Source: Pantoea wallisii
GTDB lineage: Bacteria; Pseudomonadota; Gammaproteobacteria; Enterobacterales; Enterobacteriaceae
DNA: 64,000 nt
Assembly: GCF_002095485.1 (NCBI RefSeq)
Contig: NZ_MLFS01000005.1
Span: 61,583-125,582, forward strand
Direction of reading: 5' to 3'
The position numbers were made by a program, and so were the translations under genes. Below the pieces are notes generated by a model. That model ran no database searches, was not told where the DNA came from, and was given only the letters and a program-made list of their open reading frames with translations. The stretch's first letter is position 1; the number at the start of each line of letters is the position of its first letter. Below, piece after piece: positions 18,266 to 27,750 of the stretch.

Positions 18266-19213
18266 TTATCGCTTATCCAGCGACCAGGTTGCGCTGCGCA
18301 CATCAACTTTCACCGGCAGCAAACCTACGCGGGTGAAGGTATCGGCCAGCGCCTGCTGCTCATCAAATACTTTTGCTGTCATGCGTGATGCGCCATAGGG
18401 CAGGCGCTTCAGCGTGGTTTGCCAGATCGATTTCTCCAGCCCGGTCGATTTCGCTAAAATTGCGGCGGCCTCATCCTGATGCTGGTTAGCCCAGTCGCTC
18501 AGCTTACTCAGCTCGTCAATCACCTGCTTCGCGGTTTCCGGATGATTTTCAGCAAACGGGCGGCTGGCGAGATAGAAAGTGTAATGGGGCGCTAAGCCTT
18601 CGGCGTTGCGGATCTCGCGCGCATCGGCGTTGGCTTCCACTTCAGCGAGATAGGGATCCCAGATAACCCAGGCATCAATCGCCCCTTTCTGAAACGCCGC
18701 GCGTGCATCGGCAGGCGGCAGATACACCGGCGTCACATCTTTATAGGTCAGCCCGGCCTCTTCCAGCGCTTTCACCAGCAGATAGTTCACGTCCGACCCC
18801 TTATTCAGGCCAACGCGTTTGCCTTTCAGATCGGCGACTTTTTTAATTGGTGAGTTCCCGGGCACCACAATGGCCTCGGTTTGCGGGTTTGCCGGTGAGT
18901 GCCCCAGATAGACCAGATCGGCTTTGGCAGCCTGAGCAAAAGTGGGCGGGGCATCGCCGGTTGCGGCCAGGTCAATACTGCCGACATTCAATCCTTCCAG
19001 CATCTGCGGACCGGCCGGGAACTCAACCCAGCGTACGCTGATGCCCTCTTTTTTTAGGGTTTCATCCAGCGTGCCGCGGTACTTCAACAGGGCAAAGATG
19101 TTGGCTTTCTGATACCCAACGGTAACCGTTTCCGGGCTTGCGGCAAGCGCGTGCGCTGAAAACAGACCAACGCTGATGGCCAGTGCGCTTAGTACAGACG
19201 TTTTTGTTTGCAT
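18266..19213 (-). CDS. ssuA: Aliphatic sulfonate ABC transporter substrate-binding protein (SsuA-like)
   Basis: The 315-residue protein has a Sec signal peptide (MQTKTSVLSALAISVGLFSAHALA). The mature part is a complete SsuA-type binding protein: VTVGYQKANIFALLKYRG, VEFPAGPQMLEGLNVGSIDLAATGDAPPTFAQA, DLKGKRVGLNKGSDVNYLL and IDAWVIWDPYLAEVE. It should capture sulfonates in the periplasm for an SsuBC transporter, but neither ATPase nor permease is in the window. ATG 19213 is used because GAGGGA precedes it; the frame extends to 19240 without a start of equal quality. The C-terminal domain of the sigma-54 activator is a close paralogue, which suggests duplication and fusion. Confidence 0.88.
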   Translation of the reverse strand: MQTKTSVLSALAISVGLFSAHALAASPETVTVGYQKANIFALLKYRGTLDETLKKEGISVRWVEFPAGPQMLEGLNVGSIDLAATGDAPPTFAQAAKADLVYLGHSPANPQTEAIVVPGNSPIKKVADLKGKRVGLNKGSDVNYLLVKALEEAGLTYKDVTPVYLPPADARAAFQKGAIDAWVIWDPYLAEVEANADAREIRNAEGLAPHYTFYLASRPFAENHPETAKQVIDELSKLSDWANQHQDEAAAILAKSTGLEKSIWQTTLKRLPYGASRMTAKVFDEQQALADTFTRVGLLPVKVDVRSATWSLDKR

Positions 19214-19315
19214 GGGAATTCCCTCGTGGTTTTTTGCCACCTTAGCAAACCGTTTATATAACTATTAAATAACTAATTTTGACTGCTTATAACCTGTTTC
19301 TCCGTCATTCACATC

Positions 19316-19330
19316 GTTCACTGTAGTCAG
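19316..19330 (+). repeat. Iteron-like copy upstream of the FUSC gene
   Basis: GTTCACTGTAGTCAG differs from the iteron by one base and equals the variant seen at 3674. It lies in the intergenic region between ssuA and the FUSC gene. Confidence 0.55.
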
Positions 19331-19454
19331 CAATTTACATTGCTACCCGGATAATTAGCACGGTAATAATTTGTATAACAAATCAAAATGCCATCCCGCC
19401 AGGCTTATGACAGGATAAGCGCTCTCCTCGCCTTACAAAGGTTTCACGCGTTCT

Positions 19455-21518
19455 ATGAAGTGGTTTTCCCGAAGCGCAGTGCTGTTCTCTGCTAAAACCT
19501 GTCTCGCCGCTTTTCTGGCTTTTTTTATTGCTCTGGCGCTGAATCTCGATAAACCGGCCTGGTCACTGACTACAGTGTACGTTGCCTCACAACTCTATTC
19601 GGCTTCCACTATATCCAAGTCGGTTTTTCGCTTCTTCGGCACTCTCCTCGGCGGGCTGTTTACGCTGTTGATCTATCCGGCTACCGTGCAATCGCCGCTG
19701 CTTTTTAGCTTGTGCATTTCATTATGGGTTGCTGGTTGTCTCTACCTTTCACTGCATGACCGCACGCCCAAAAGTTACGTATTTATGCTGGCGGGCTACA
19801 GCGCGGCGATCATGGGATTTCCTGACGTAGTATCCCCTTCCGCCATTACCTATACGGTGATTTCGCGTATTGAGGAGATTACCGTCGCGATTGTTTGCAG
19901 CAGTCTGGTGCATCGGCTAATTATGCCAGTCTCTATGCGCCATCTGCTGGAGCAGAGCGTCAGGCTTTGGTACCAAAACGCCCGCACCTTGTGTAGCGAA
20001 CTGATGACGGTGATGCCAGCAGAGAAGTCGCTGGCGCGCGAGGACATACTGGTTCAGATGGCGAACTATCCGCTCAATGTTGAAACGCTGATCACTCACT
20101 GCGTATATGAAGGGGATGCTGCACGCAGGCTGGTGCGGCTGGTCAGCGTGCAGTATCAGCATCTCTCCTATCTGATCCCGACCCTCACCGCGATTGAATC
20201 GCGCCTGACGATGCTGGCGCAACAGCATATTCGCTTCCCCGACTACGTTGCGGTGGCATTTCAGCACTTCCTGCTGTGGCTCAATGGTGATGACACGCTG
20301 GCGGTGCGCCACACGCTAAGTGAGACGCAACGGCAGTTGCAGCAGACGTGGCGTGAGGGTCGTTTATGCAGTGAAGAGAGTATCCTGCTGATGGGCTTGC
20401 TGGAGCGTCTGCTCAACTTTGTGCGCATTGCTGATGCTTACCACAGCGTGAGTGAGCGCGTAAGCGAATGGACGCCCGCGGTCAGACCCGGTAAAACGGC
20501 CCGGGCGCATAAGCATGTCGACAAAGGCCTGCTGCTGCTCTCCTGCTTCACGGCATTTAGCGCCACGTTTATGACTTGCCTGTTCTGGATTGGCAGCGGC
20601 TGGAAAGATGGCTCAACGGCGCCGATGATGGCCGCCGTACTGTGCTCATTTTTCGCCGGGCTCGACAGCCCGATTGCGCCGATGAAGCTGTTCCTTAAAG
20701 GGGTGCTGATCTCAATGGGTATCAGCCTGATCTATGTAACGCTGCTGATTCCCCAGGCGATAACCTTTGAAGCGTTAGTCATGTGCCTGGCGCCCGGGCT
20801 GTTTGCGCTTGGGCTGGTGATCGCGAATCCGGCCACCAACCTGATTGGGCTGATCGTCGCTACGCAAATTCCAGGGCTGATAGGCATGAGTCACCACTTC
20901 AAACCCGATCTGCTGCTTATAGTGAATGCCATGCTGTCGACGTTGGTAGGCATTGTTGTCGCGCTGGTGCTCACATTGCTGATCCGCAATAAACGCCCCT
21001 CCTGGACCGCCAAACGGGCGCTGCGGAAAGGCATTCGGGATTTACTGCAGTTTATCGCGTCGGTGCGCATGAACACGGCTACCCTGACGGCACGCCAGCA
21101 GTTTGTGGCACGCACGCTGGATAAGGTGAATATTATCCTGCCGCGTAAGCGGGTGGATCCTGCTCCGGATCTGGTTTCTGGCGGTAACCTGATTGCCGAA
21201 GCCTGGCTGGGCGCAAATTGCTACGACTATTACACGCGTCATCGTGAGCTGCTGCTGGCGAATCACATTGAAAGCGCAGCGATGTTTCATGAACTGAGCC
21301 AGTTTCTTAAGCTGCGCCTGAAATCGCTGGAAGCCGCGCCGCAACCGCAGCTGCTGCTGGAGCTGAATACGCTGTTGCTGCAGCTGGACGTAGCAGCGCG
21401 GGAGCAGGAGGCGCTATTTACGCCGATGTTTCATCTGTTCAATATTCGTCTGTCCCTGTTTCCGGCGCTGCGCTGGCCGGATAAGTCACTGCAGCATGAC
21501 AGCACAAAGTGTGACTAA
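19455..21518 (+). CDS. FUSC-family membrane protein (aromatic acid efflux type)
   Basis: The 687-residue protein has the FUSC architecture. It has about six membrane segments at the N terminus (SAKTCLAAFLAFFIALALNLDKPAWSLTTVYV), a cytoplasmic helical region of about 200 residues, a second set of about six segments from LLLLSCFTAFSATFMTCLFWIGSGWKDGSTAPMMAA, and a C-terminal cytoplasmic domain. Family members AaeB and the fusaric acid resistance proteins work with a membrane-fusion partner to export aromatic carboxylic acids. No AaeA-like partner or LysR regulator is adjacent, so it may act alone or with a partner elsewhere. The N terminus contains an iteron-like sequence in its codons (19565-19577). 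Confidence 0.82.
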   Translation: MKWFSRSAVLFSAKTCLAAFLAFFIALALNLDKPAWSLTTVYVASQLYSASTISKSVFRFFGTLLGGLFTLLIYPATVQSPLLFSLCISLWVAGCLYLSLHDRTPKSYVFMLAGYSAAIMGFPDVVSPSAITYTVISRIEEITVAIVCSSLVHRLIMPVSMRHLLEQSVRLWYQNARTLCSELMTVMPAEKSLAREDILVQMANYPLNVETLITHCVYEGDAARRLVRLVSVQYQHLSYLIPTLTAIESRLTMLAQQHIRFPDYVAVAFQHFLLWLNGDDTLAVRHTLSETQRQLQQTWREGRLCSEESILLMGLLERLLNFVRIADAYHSVSERVSEWTPAVRPGKTARAHKHVDKGLLLLSCFTAFSATFMTCLFWIGSGWKDGSTAPMMAAVLCSFFAGLDSPIAPMKLFLKGVLISMGISLIYVTLLIPQAITFEALVMCLAPGLFALGLVIANPATNLIGLIVATQIPGLIGMSHHFKPDLLLIVNAMLSTLVGIVVALVLTLLIRNKRPSWTAKRALRKGIRDLLQFIASVRMNTATLTARQQFVARTLDKVNIILPRKRVDPAPDLVSGGNLIAEAWLGANCYDYYTRHRELLLANHIESAAMFHELSQFLKLRLKSLEAAPQPQLLLELNTLLLQLDVAAREQEALFTPMFHLFNIRLSLFPALRWPDKSLQHDSTKCD
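19565..19577 (-). repeat. Iteron-like copy inside the FUSC gene
   Basis: ACTGACTACAGTG is one base from the iteron core ACTGATTACAGTG and lies inside codons of the FUSC gene, 250 bases from another copy. Confidence 0.45.
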
Positions 21519-21615
21519 GATCGCACTTCATGTTAGGTGCGCAATAATAACAATGGTTACTATAACTCCCATGCAGAGCACACTGCTCTGGCCCAAACAT
21601 TGAAGGAATATGACC

Positions 21616-21837
21616 ATGAAAAACGTAAAAACTCTGACGATCGCCGCTGTTGCTGCACTCTCTATGATCTCCTTTGGCAGCTTCGCGGCAGAGAGCATCT
21701 CCGTTCGCGCCAGTACGCTGGAAGGTGCAGAAGCACAGGTGGCGGCACAGGCTAAAGCCGTGGGTGCTGACAGTTACAAAATCACCAGCGCCCGCGCTGA
21801 CAATGGCGTGAACATGACCGCTGAACTGTACAAATAA
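21616..21837 (+). CDS. Small periplasmic YhcN/BhsA-family (DUF1471) protein
   Basis: The 73-residue protein begins with a signal peptide (KTLTIAAVAALSMISFGSFA) followed by ESISVRASTLEGAEAQVAAQAKAVGADSYKITSARADNGVNMTAELYK, the DUF1471 pattern. Members of this family are stress-induced periplasmic proteins of enterobacteria, linked to acid, peroxide or biofilm responses. The start at 21616 is preferred over 21610 because AAGGAA then lies at a usable distance. A strong terminator follows directly, so it is a single-gene unit. Confidence 0.85.
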   Translation: MKNVKTLTIAAVAALSMISFGSFAAESISVRASTLEGAEAQVAAQAKAVGADSYKITSARADNGVNMTAELYK

Positions 21838-21865
21838 TAACGCTCCTTTCTCCGTTAGCGTGTTT

Positions 21866-21890
21866 AGCCCGGTTAATACCGGGCTTTTTT
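21866..21890 (+). terminator. Rho-independent terminator
   Basis: AGCCCGG and CCGGGCT form the stem around TTAATA, followed by six T. It ends the small YhcN-type gene. Confidence 0.9.
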
Positions 21891-22087
21891 GTGCCTGCGA
21901 TCCAGCCGTTCCATGGCTCTCCTTGTGATAACACCGCTTTGATGGCAGTATAAATTCTCAATAATGACCTACTAGTTGGCAGGTGGTTTTCTCGCTCTCT
22001 TTCACGCTTATCATGTATTAAGGCTTTGACTTCAGCAGGTGGAGAGAGCAGTTTCAATGCGTTTATATACCCTATGGATAGATACCG

Positions 22088-22783
22088 ATGAAAATGATTG
22101 GTCTGATTGGCGGAATGAGCTGGGAATCTACTGCGCTCTACTACCGCATTATCAATGAACAGGTAAAACAGCAGTTAGGCGGATTGCACTCGGCCCGCAG
22201 CCTGATGTACAGCGTCGATTTTCAGGAGATCGAAAAGTTACAGGTTGCAGGAGAGTGGCAAAAGGCGGGTGAAATTCTGGCAGAAGCCGCGCGCAGTCTG
22301 GAGCAGGGCGGGGCGGATTTCATGGTGCTCTGTACCAATACCATGCATAAGGTTGCCGATCAGATTACCGATGCCGTAAATATTCCTCTACTGCATATCG
22401 CCGATGCGACTGCAGAGCGTATCCGCCAGGCAGGTGTCAAAAAGGTAGGCCTGCTGGCGACGGCGTTTACGATGGAGCAGGCATTCTATAAAGGACGATT
22501 GCAGCAATACGGGTTAGAGGTGATGGTGCCGGATGTGCCGGGACGCAAAACCGTGCATGACATCATCTACCAGGAGTTATGCCTGGGTGTGATTCGTGAT
22601 GAGTCGCGGGCGCGCTATCGCGAAATTATTGCGCAGCTGGTTGAGCAGAGCGCAGAAGCGATCATTCTGGGCTGTACTGAAATTACGTTGCTGGTTAATG
22701 CAGACGATTCTGCCGTACCGCTGTTTGATACGACCCTGATTCACGCAGAGGACGCGGTAAAGCGGGCGCTACAGCCTGAATAG
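22088..22783 (+). CDS. Aspartate/glutamate racemase family protein (YgeA-like)
   Basis: The 231-residue cytoplasmic protein has the family pattern: IGLIGGMSWESTALYYRIIN at the start, the first catalytic cysteine in VLCTNTMHKVAD and the second in AIILGCTEITLLV. Such cofactor-free racemases interconvert L and D amino acids; E. coli YgeA prefers homoserine and similar substrates. It has its own terminator and faces the D-amino-acid deaminase/ABC operon across a short gap. It may supply or remove D-amino acids in the same pathway. That link is inference from position only. Confidence 0.88.
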   Translation: MKMIGLIGGMSWESTALYYRIINEQVKQQLGGLHSARSLMYSVDFQEIEKLQVAGEWQKAGEILAEAARSLEQGGADFMVLCTNTMHKVADQITDAVNIPLLHIADATAERIRQAGVKKVGLLATAFTMEQAFYKGRLQQYGLEVMVPDVPGRKTVHDIIYQELCLGVIRDESRARYREIIAQLVEQSAEAIILGCTEITLLVNADDSAVPLFDTTLIHAEDAVKRALQPE

Positions 22784-22894
22784 CAGGGCAGAACGTAATA
22801 AATAACTAGCACGCTAATTATTCTGTGTGTTACTATGTGTTTATTGAAGGCACTTAGCCGGACCCGCAATGGTCGTACAGGGATGTGCCAGAAC

Positions 22895-22921
22895 AGGCTG
22901 CCGATACTGGCAGCCTTTTTT
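22895..22921 (+). terminator. Rho-independent terminator of the racemase gene
   Basis: AGGCTGCC and GGCAGCCT form an eight-base stem around GATACT, followed by a run of seven T. Confidence 0.9.
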
Positions 22922-22936
22922 GTGCCGCAAAATCAC

Positions 22937-24208
22937 TCAAAACGCTGTTTCCAGTGAATCTGTGACGCAATATTCATCATCCACCAGCGGCAGATAGCGC
23001 CATTTATCAAAGGCGGTGCAGGGGTGCGATATACCGCAGCCCACCCAATCCCCCGGTGCTAACACTTCGTCATCCGGCAACTGCAGGTAAGCGTGCTGAT
23101 CGTTCACGTCGGTAATGCGCAGATGTGAGGCATCACGCGGGTCAGTGCCATCGGCCTTGCGCATCCATAATGGATTGGGCAGATCCTGATCGAAAGGCAC
23201 ATCGCGGCGACCAAAATCAACAAAGGCTAATCCCGGCTCGGGGCGTGATAATACGCGGCCCCAAATCTCCAGCGCTGGGGTAAAGTGGTGATGCGCGCCG
23301 GGCTGAGCAAACGGCGCGATACGCGAATACAGACCGTTGTCATGCGCCATATAGGCGCCGGAACGGATCAACGGCGTAACCGGCAGCGGCAGAGTGGCGG
23401 CGGTAAAGCACGTTGTGACGACATCAAACCAGGCGCCGCCACCGGCGCTCAGGATGATCGACGGGCTGCTGAAAAGCTGTTTTTCTGCCAGCTGTGATGC
23501 CGTGGCGATCATCATCTGACAATAGGCTTCAACGCGCGCAATCCCGGCGGCATCACGACCGGCACCCAATGCTCCTTCATATCCGGCCACGCCCGTTAAC
23601 TGTAATGATGAACTGGCTTTGATGGCTTCAGCAATCTTCACTGCTTCCTGTAGTGAACGGCAACCGGTGCGGCCGCCGCTGACTGACATCTCCAGCAGCA
23701 CCGAAATCTGCGTGCCGGCGAGATGCCGCTGCAATAGCTCAACGCCCTGCAGTGAATCGACATAGCACAGGAAACCCTGCTCAGGGTGCTGCCGCTGCCA
23801 CTGTGCTATCCAGCGAATGCCAGCCGGATCCACCAGCTGATTAGCCAGAAACACATTGCGGATACCGAATTGCCGCAGCGCGCGCACCTGTGCCGGCGTT
23901 GCCGCGCTTAATCCCCATGCACCGCCTTCGCTCACGGCACGACGCAGAATGGCAGGTGACATAGAGGTTTTACCGTGCGCTGCCAGCATGACGCCATGCT
24001 CCTGGCAAAATGCCGCCAGCTGCTGCAAATTGTTCTCCAGCGCCGACTGCTTCATGACCATCAGCGGCGAAAATACCGCATCGCCGTCAAATATCCTTGT
24101 GCCGTTTGCCAGCGGCGCATCACCTGCGCCGGCAACCGATTTGAACCGCGGTGCAGGATGCTGAGTATCCAGTAATCCATCCGCCCGTAGCGGGAAATGC
24201 ATCGACAT
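22937..24208 (-). CDS. PLP-dependent D-amino acid deaminase / D-serine dehydratase-like
   Basis: The 423-residue protein has the alanine-racemase-fold N domain with the PLP lysine in MLAAHGKTSMSP (about residue 80). Its C-terminal D-serine dehydratase-like domain carries the metal-binding HxC pair in GCGISHPCTAFDKW. This is the layout of D-threonine aldolases, eukaryotic-type D-serine dehydratases and the bacterial amino acid deaminases. The upstream RidA in the same operon fits an enamine-releasing reaction. It is the last gene of an operon with an amino-acid ABC transporter; the ATPase gene ends nine bases before. AAGGAG supports the start at 24208. The natural substrate is unknown. Confidence 0.84.
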   Translation of the reverse strand: MSMHFPLRADGLLDTQHPAPRFKSVAGAGDAPLANGTRIFDGDAVFSPLMVMKQSALENNLQQLAAFCQEHGVMLAAHGKTSMSPAILRRAVSEGGAWGLSAATPAQVRALRQFGIRNVFLANQLVDPAGIRWIAQWQRQHPEQGFLCYVDSLQGVELLQRHLAGTQISVLLEMSVSGGRTGCRSLQEAVKIAEAIKASSSLQLTGVAGYEGALGAGRDAAGIARVEAYCQMMIATASQLAEKQLFSSPSIILSAGGGAWFDVVTTCFTAATLPLPVTPLIRSGAYMAHDNGLYSRIAPFAQPGAHHHFTPALEIWGRVLSRPEPGLAFVDFGRRDVPFDQDLPNPLWMRKADGTDPRDASHLRITDVNDQHAYLQLPDDEVLAPGDWVGCGISHPCTAFDKWRYLPLVDDEYCVTDSLETAF

Positions 24209-24217
24209 AGCCGCTCC

Positions 24218-24953
24218 TTAGTGTTCAAGCACGCGGGACAAAAACTGTTGGGTCCGCGGGTTTTGTGGATTAACAAAAATCTGCTCCGGCGAGCCCTGCT
24301 CAGCGATCACGCCCTGATCCATAAACACGACCCGGTCGGCCGTTTTTCGGGCGAAGCCCATCTCATGGGTGACCACCACCATGGTCATGCCTTCGCGCGC
24401 CAGGCTGCGCATGACCTCCATCACTTCACCCACCAGCTCCGGGTCCAGCGCAGAGGTCGCTTCATCAAAGAACATAATTTTGGGTTCAACTGCCAGTGCG
24501 CGGGCAATTGCTACGCGCTGCTGCTGGCCTCCGGAGAGCTGTGCCGGATAGTGATGGGCGCGCTCGGCGAGTCCGACGCGGGTCAGGGCCGCCATCCCGC
24601 GTTTACTGGCTTCTGCCTCAGATAACTTCTGCGCTTTGATCAACGCCAGGGTAACGTTACCAGGCAGTTTTATGCGGAAACAGATTGAACTGCTGGAATA
24701 CCATGCCCACATGGCCGCAAATTTCACTGCTGCGTTTGCGATTATGCAGCGGCACATCATTGACCCAAATCTCACCGCCGTCGGCGGTTTCCAGACCGCT
24801 CATGATGCGTAACACGGTACTCTTTCCGGAGCCGGATGCGCCGATGAGCACCAGCACTTCGCCGGGGGAAACGTCCAGGCTGATCTCTTTCAGCACCTGA
24901 GTGGAACCAAAGGATTTGGTGATCCGACTCAGCGTAATGGCCGATTTGCTCAT
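24218..24953 (-). pseudogene. Polar amino acid ABC transporter ATPase, split by a short deletion
   Basis: The first frame has the Walker A GASGSGKST and the Q loop [11 protein letters not shown]. The second has the signature [15 protein letters not shown], Walker [15 protein letters not shown] and the H loop [10 protein letters not shown]. Between them the sequence at about 24655-24662 reads GCCTGGTAAC in the coding sense. Adding one C and one G (GCCCTGGGTAAC) gives KTALGNVTLAL, the usual family reading, so two homopolymer losses can explain the break. Repaired, it is a normal HisP/GlnQ-type ATPase of about 246 residues that drives uptake through the two permeases upstream. Its start overlaps the permease stop. 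Confidence 0.86.
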
Positions 24954-25593
24954 GATAACTGGCTCCTGGTTTGATGATGTTGAACCCAACGGGAAAGCGG
25001 GAAGCAGACGGCGAAGTAGAGCAGGGCGACCAGTGCATAGACCACTACCGGCTGGCCGATACGGTCGACAATCGCCTGGCCCTGATGCATCAACTCAGAC
25101 ATGCCGATCATGCTGACGATTGAGGTATCTTTAATCAGCGACAGATACTGTCCGGCCAGCGGCGGCAGCACGATGCCCCGCGTTTGTGGCAACACAACGC
25201 TCAAAAATGTCTGACGTTTAGACAGCCCGAGAATCCACGACACTTCCCACTGGCCTTTTGGCACTGCCTCAATGCCGGCACGGAAAACCTCAGCGATATA
25301 GGCGCCTGATAGATGCTCAGCCCCAAAATGCCTGCGGCAAACAGGTTGATCTCATAGCCAAAATAGGCCACGCCAAAGTAGATAAACATCAGGGTGATTA
25401 ACACGGGCGTCCCGCGAAACAGCTCGGTGTATATCACGGCAATCTGTTTCAGGATCGGTAACCGGCTGGTACGCAATACCGCCGCCAGCAATCCCAGTAG
25501 CGTACTGCCGATAATGGCCGCGACAGAGAGCAGTAAAGTAACCCCTAATCCTTTAAGCAGAATAGGTAAAGCGCTGATGATAAGTTCGCTCAT
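24950..25593 (-). pseudogene. Polar amino acid ABC transporter permease, split by one deletion
   Basis: The first frame contains GVTLLLSVAAIIGSTLLGLLAAVLRTS and YTELFRGTPVLITLMFIYFGV. The second begins with PKGQWEVSWILGLSKRQTFLSVVLPQ, part of the EAA loop that docks on the ATPase, and ends with the last membrane segments. One G missing at about 25306 (CAGGGCGCC read as CAGGCGCC) causes the split. Repair gives YQGAYIAEVFRAGIEAVPKGQ, the family consensus, and a protein of about 214 residues. It is a HisM/GlnP-type inner-membrane permease and overlaps the previous permease stop by four bases. Confidence 0.86.
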
Positions 25594-26327
25594 AACGCGT
25601 TCTCCCGTTTCACCGGACTAGTCAGCCCTTTTTTTACCCATCGCCAGGCGGACTTTTTTACCGGCGTCACCAGCGGCGGATGAAACATCCGGCGTCCTGC
25701 TACGCTTCCCAGCCAGGAGAAGAGATTGCTCAGCACCAGATACACCAGCGCGACCACGCTAAATGTCTGGATATAGAGCAGCGTGCGCGCGTTGATGACC
25801 GTGGCGGTACCGGTTAGCTCCGGTAAGGCAATTGCTGACAGCAGCGAGGTGCCCAGTAGCAGCTGAATCAGGTTATTGATGATGGCCGGCCAGACCGCGC
25901 GGGCGGCCTGAGGCAACACCACGCTGAGAAAGATCTGCTGGCGCGGAATGCCAAGGATATATGCGGCTTCCAGCTGACCTTTTGGCACCGACTGCATACC
26001 GGCACGGAAGGTTTCTGAAAGATAGGCACCTACGTTAATGCCCAGTGCCAGCACACCGGCCGTAAACGCGCTCATGGTGATACCCAGCGAGGGCAGGCCA
26101 AAGAAAATGATGAAAATCTGCAATAGCACGGGTGTATTGCGGATAAATTCAACATAACAGTGGCTGAGCCAGCGCAGCGGGGCCAGCGGCGATGCTTTCG
26201 CCAGCGCCGAAAGCAGACCCAGCACAACGGCCAGTACAAACGCCAGCAGTGTTACCTGTAGCGTCAGCCAGGCGGCCGCGAGGAATGTGTCGGCATAGCG
26301 CCACAGGGTTAGCCATTGATAACTCAT
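25590..26327 (-). CDS. Polar amino acid ABC transporter permease
   Basis: The 245-residue protein has the HisQM/GlnP fold with about five membrane segments. It shows ATFLA-type first segment, FIRNTPVLLQIFIIFFGLPSLG and the EAA loop SETFRAGMQSVPKGQLEAAYILGIPRQQIFLSVVLPQAARAVWP. It is paralogous to the next gene, and the two should form a heterodimeric channel in the inner membrane. ATG 26327 is chosen because AAGGAG lies at proper distance; the frame runs further upstream into non-conserved sequence. The stop overlaps the start of the second permease. Confidence 0.9.
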   Translation of the reverse strand: MSYQWLTLWRYADTFLAAAWLTLQVTLLAFVLAVVLGLLSALAKASPLAPLRWLSHCYVEFIRNTPVLLQIFIIFFGLPSLGITMSAFTAGVLALGINVGAYLSETFRAGMQSVPKGQLEAAYILGIPRQQIFLSVVLPQAARAVWPAIINNLIQLLLGTSLLSAIALPELTGTATVINARTLLYIQTFSVVALVYLVLSNLFSWLGSVAGRRMFHPPLVTPVKKSAWRWVKKGLTSPVKRENAL

Positions 26328-26380
26328 GATTTGACTCCTTCTGGCGGCGCAGCCAGAACGCCTGCGCCGCGAGCGAACAA

Positions 26381-27217
26381 TCAATATTGTGGATTCAGCG
26401 GATAACGCGGCTTGCTGCCAAACCACTTCTGATACAGGCGGGCGTTTTCACCTGATGCGTTGATCTCGAAGAGGAATTCGTTGAGGTAGTTGGTCCAGAT
26501 CTGGTCGCCCTGTTTCACGCCAAATGCGTTGTATTCCAGCGGAACCAGCGCTTCATTGGTTACGGCAAGGGAAGCGTCAAGACTGGCCTGATAAGCGAGG
26601 AAGTTATTGTCCTCAATCATCGCATCGGCCTGGCCCTGTTTCACCGCCAGAATGGCCGCCTGCGAAGAGTCATACTCCTGAATCTTCACGTCGATGCCAA
26701 GGTTGCGCACTTCATCGCCGTTGGTTGATCCTTTCACCGTGGCGATGGTTTTTCCTGCCATATCGTGTGCAGACTGAATACCGCTGTTTTTGCGCACCAG
26801 CATAGCTTCACTCGCCACAACATACGGTTGGGTAAAGCCAATCTCTTTGGCACGTTCAAGGTTGCGGGTGAAGTTACAGAACACCACATCCACTTTATTG
26901 GTCTGCAGGTTAGGAATTCGGTTGGCGCTGGTGGTATTCACCATCTCCAGTTTCACACCCATCTCTTTCGCCAGCGCTTTTGCCAGATCGACGTCATAGC
27001 CATCCGGATTGCCGTCTTTATCGTAAAATCCAAACGGCGCAAAGCTCAGGCAGTCACCAACACGCAGCGTGCCGCGTTGCAACACGTTCTGCAGAGCTGA
27101 TTGCGGCGCTGCACCCGCCTCTTTTTTCTCTTCAGTTGGGGTACAGCCTGCCACAGCCAGTAAAACCAGTGCACCCGCCATAGCGTTGGCACCTATTTTT
27201 AGCAATGTCGCGTTCAT
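26381..27217 (-). CDS. Amino acid ABC transporter substrate-binding lipoprotein
   Basis: The 278-residue protein starts with a lipoprotein signal peptide with lipobox LAVAGC (cysteine about residue 25). The mature domain is a family-3 solute-binding protein: LRVGDCLSFAPFGFYDKDGNPDGYDVDLAKALAKEMGV near the N terminus, NRIPNLQTNKVDVVFCNFTRN and GKTIATVKGSTNGDEVRNL. It catches polar amino acids in the periplasm for the permeases and ATPase that follow. The lipid anchor is a little unusual for this family in Gram-negative bacteria. It comes after ridA in the operon. Confidence 0.9.
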   Translation of the reverse strand: MNATLLKIGANAMAGALVLLAVAGCTPTEEKKEAGAAPQSALQNVLQRGTLRVGDCLSFAPFGFYDKDGNPDGYDVDLAKALAKEMGVKLEMVNTTSANRIPNLQTNKVDVVFCNFTRNLERAKEIGFTQPYVVASEAMLVRKNSGIQSAHDMAGKTIATVKGSTNGDEVRNLGIDVKIQEYDSSQAAILAVKQGQADAMIEDNNFLAYQASLDASLAVTNEALVPLEYNAFGVKQGDQIWTNYLNEFLFEINASGENARLYQKWFGSKPRYPLNPQY

Positions 27218-27357
27218 TTATATGCTCTCTTATAAGATGTAAACGAGATAATATGAAACTGATATTTCACAGCATAATGAAAAGCACTAATTAATAACGG
27301 GCTGCCCTGGTGTTGGCGAAAAGATCGGAAATTAGCAGCCTGTTTTAACGGTAATAG

Positions 27358-27750
27358 TTATTTGCGATCGGCACGGAAACATTTCATATCGACTTCTACT
27401 TTGCAGTCGACCACTAAATCCTGCACGCTACAGATACGTGCCGGTGGATTACCGCTGAATATCTCACTGAATACTTTATTGAATGAGCTGAAGTAGCGTG
27501 CATCCGTTAATACTGCCGTAACGTGTACCACATCCTCTACTTCGTAACCCGCTTCACGCATGATGGTGAGGCAGTTATCAAATGCCAGTCGTGTCTGTTC
27601 AATGATACCGCCTTCAACTACTTCACCTTCGCGCATCGGCGTCTGGCCTGAGATATAGAGCCAGCCATCCGCTTCTACCGCTCGGGCAAACGGTAACTTC
27701 TGCCCGCCGGTGCCGGTGCCGCCTTCAATGCCATAACGTGTAATCGTCAT
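27358..27750 (-). CDS. RidA-family enamine/imine deaminase
   Basis: The 130-residue protein is a RidA-type trimeric cytoplasmic protein. The carboxylate-binding arginine of active RidA enzymes is present in NPPARICSVQDLV near residue 105. RidA hydrolyses reactive enamines and imines released by PLP dehydratases, which fits the PLP deaminase at the end of the operon. The start at 27750 gives the family N terminus; the frame continues upstream to 27867 but the extra residues do not resemble the family. It is the promoter-proximal gene, divergent from the IclR regulator. Confidence 0.87.
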   Translation of the reverse strand: MTITRYGIEGGTGTGGQKLPFARAVEADGWLYISGQTPMREGEVVEGGIIEQTRLAFDNCLTIMREAGYEVEDVVHVTAVLTDARYFSSFNKVFSEIFSGNPPARICSVQDLVVDCKVEVDMKCFRADRK

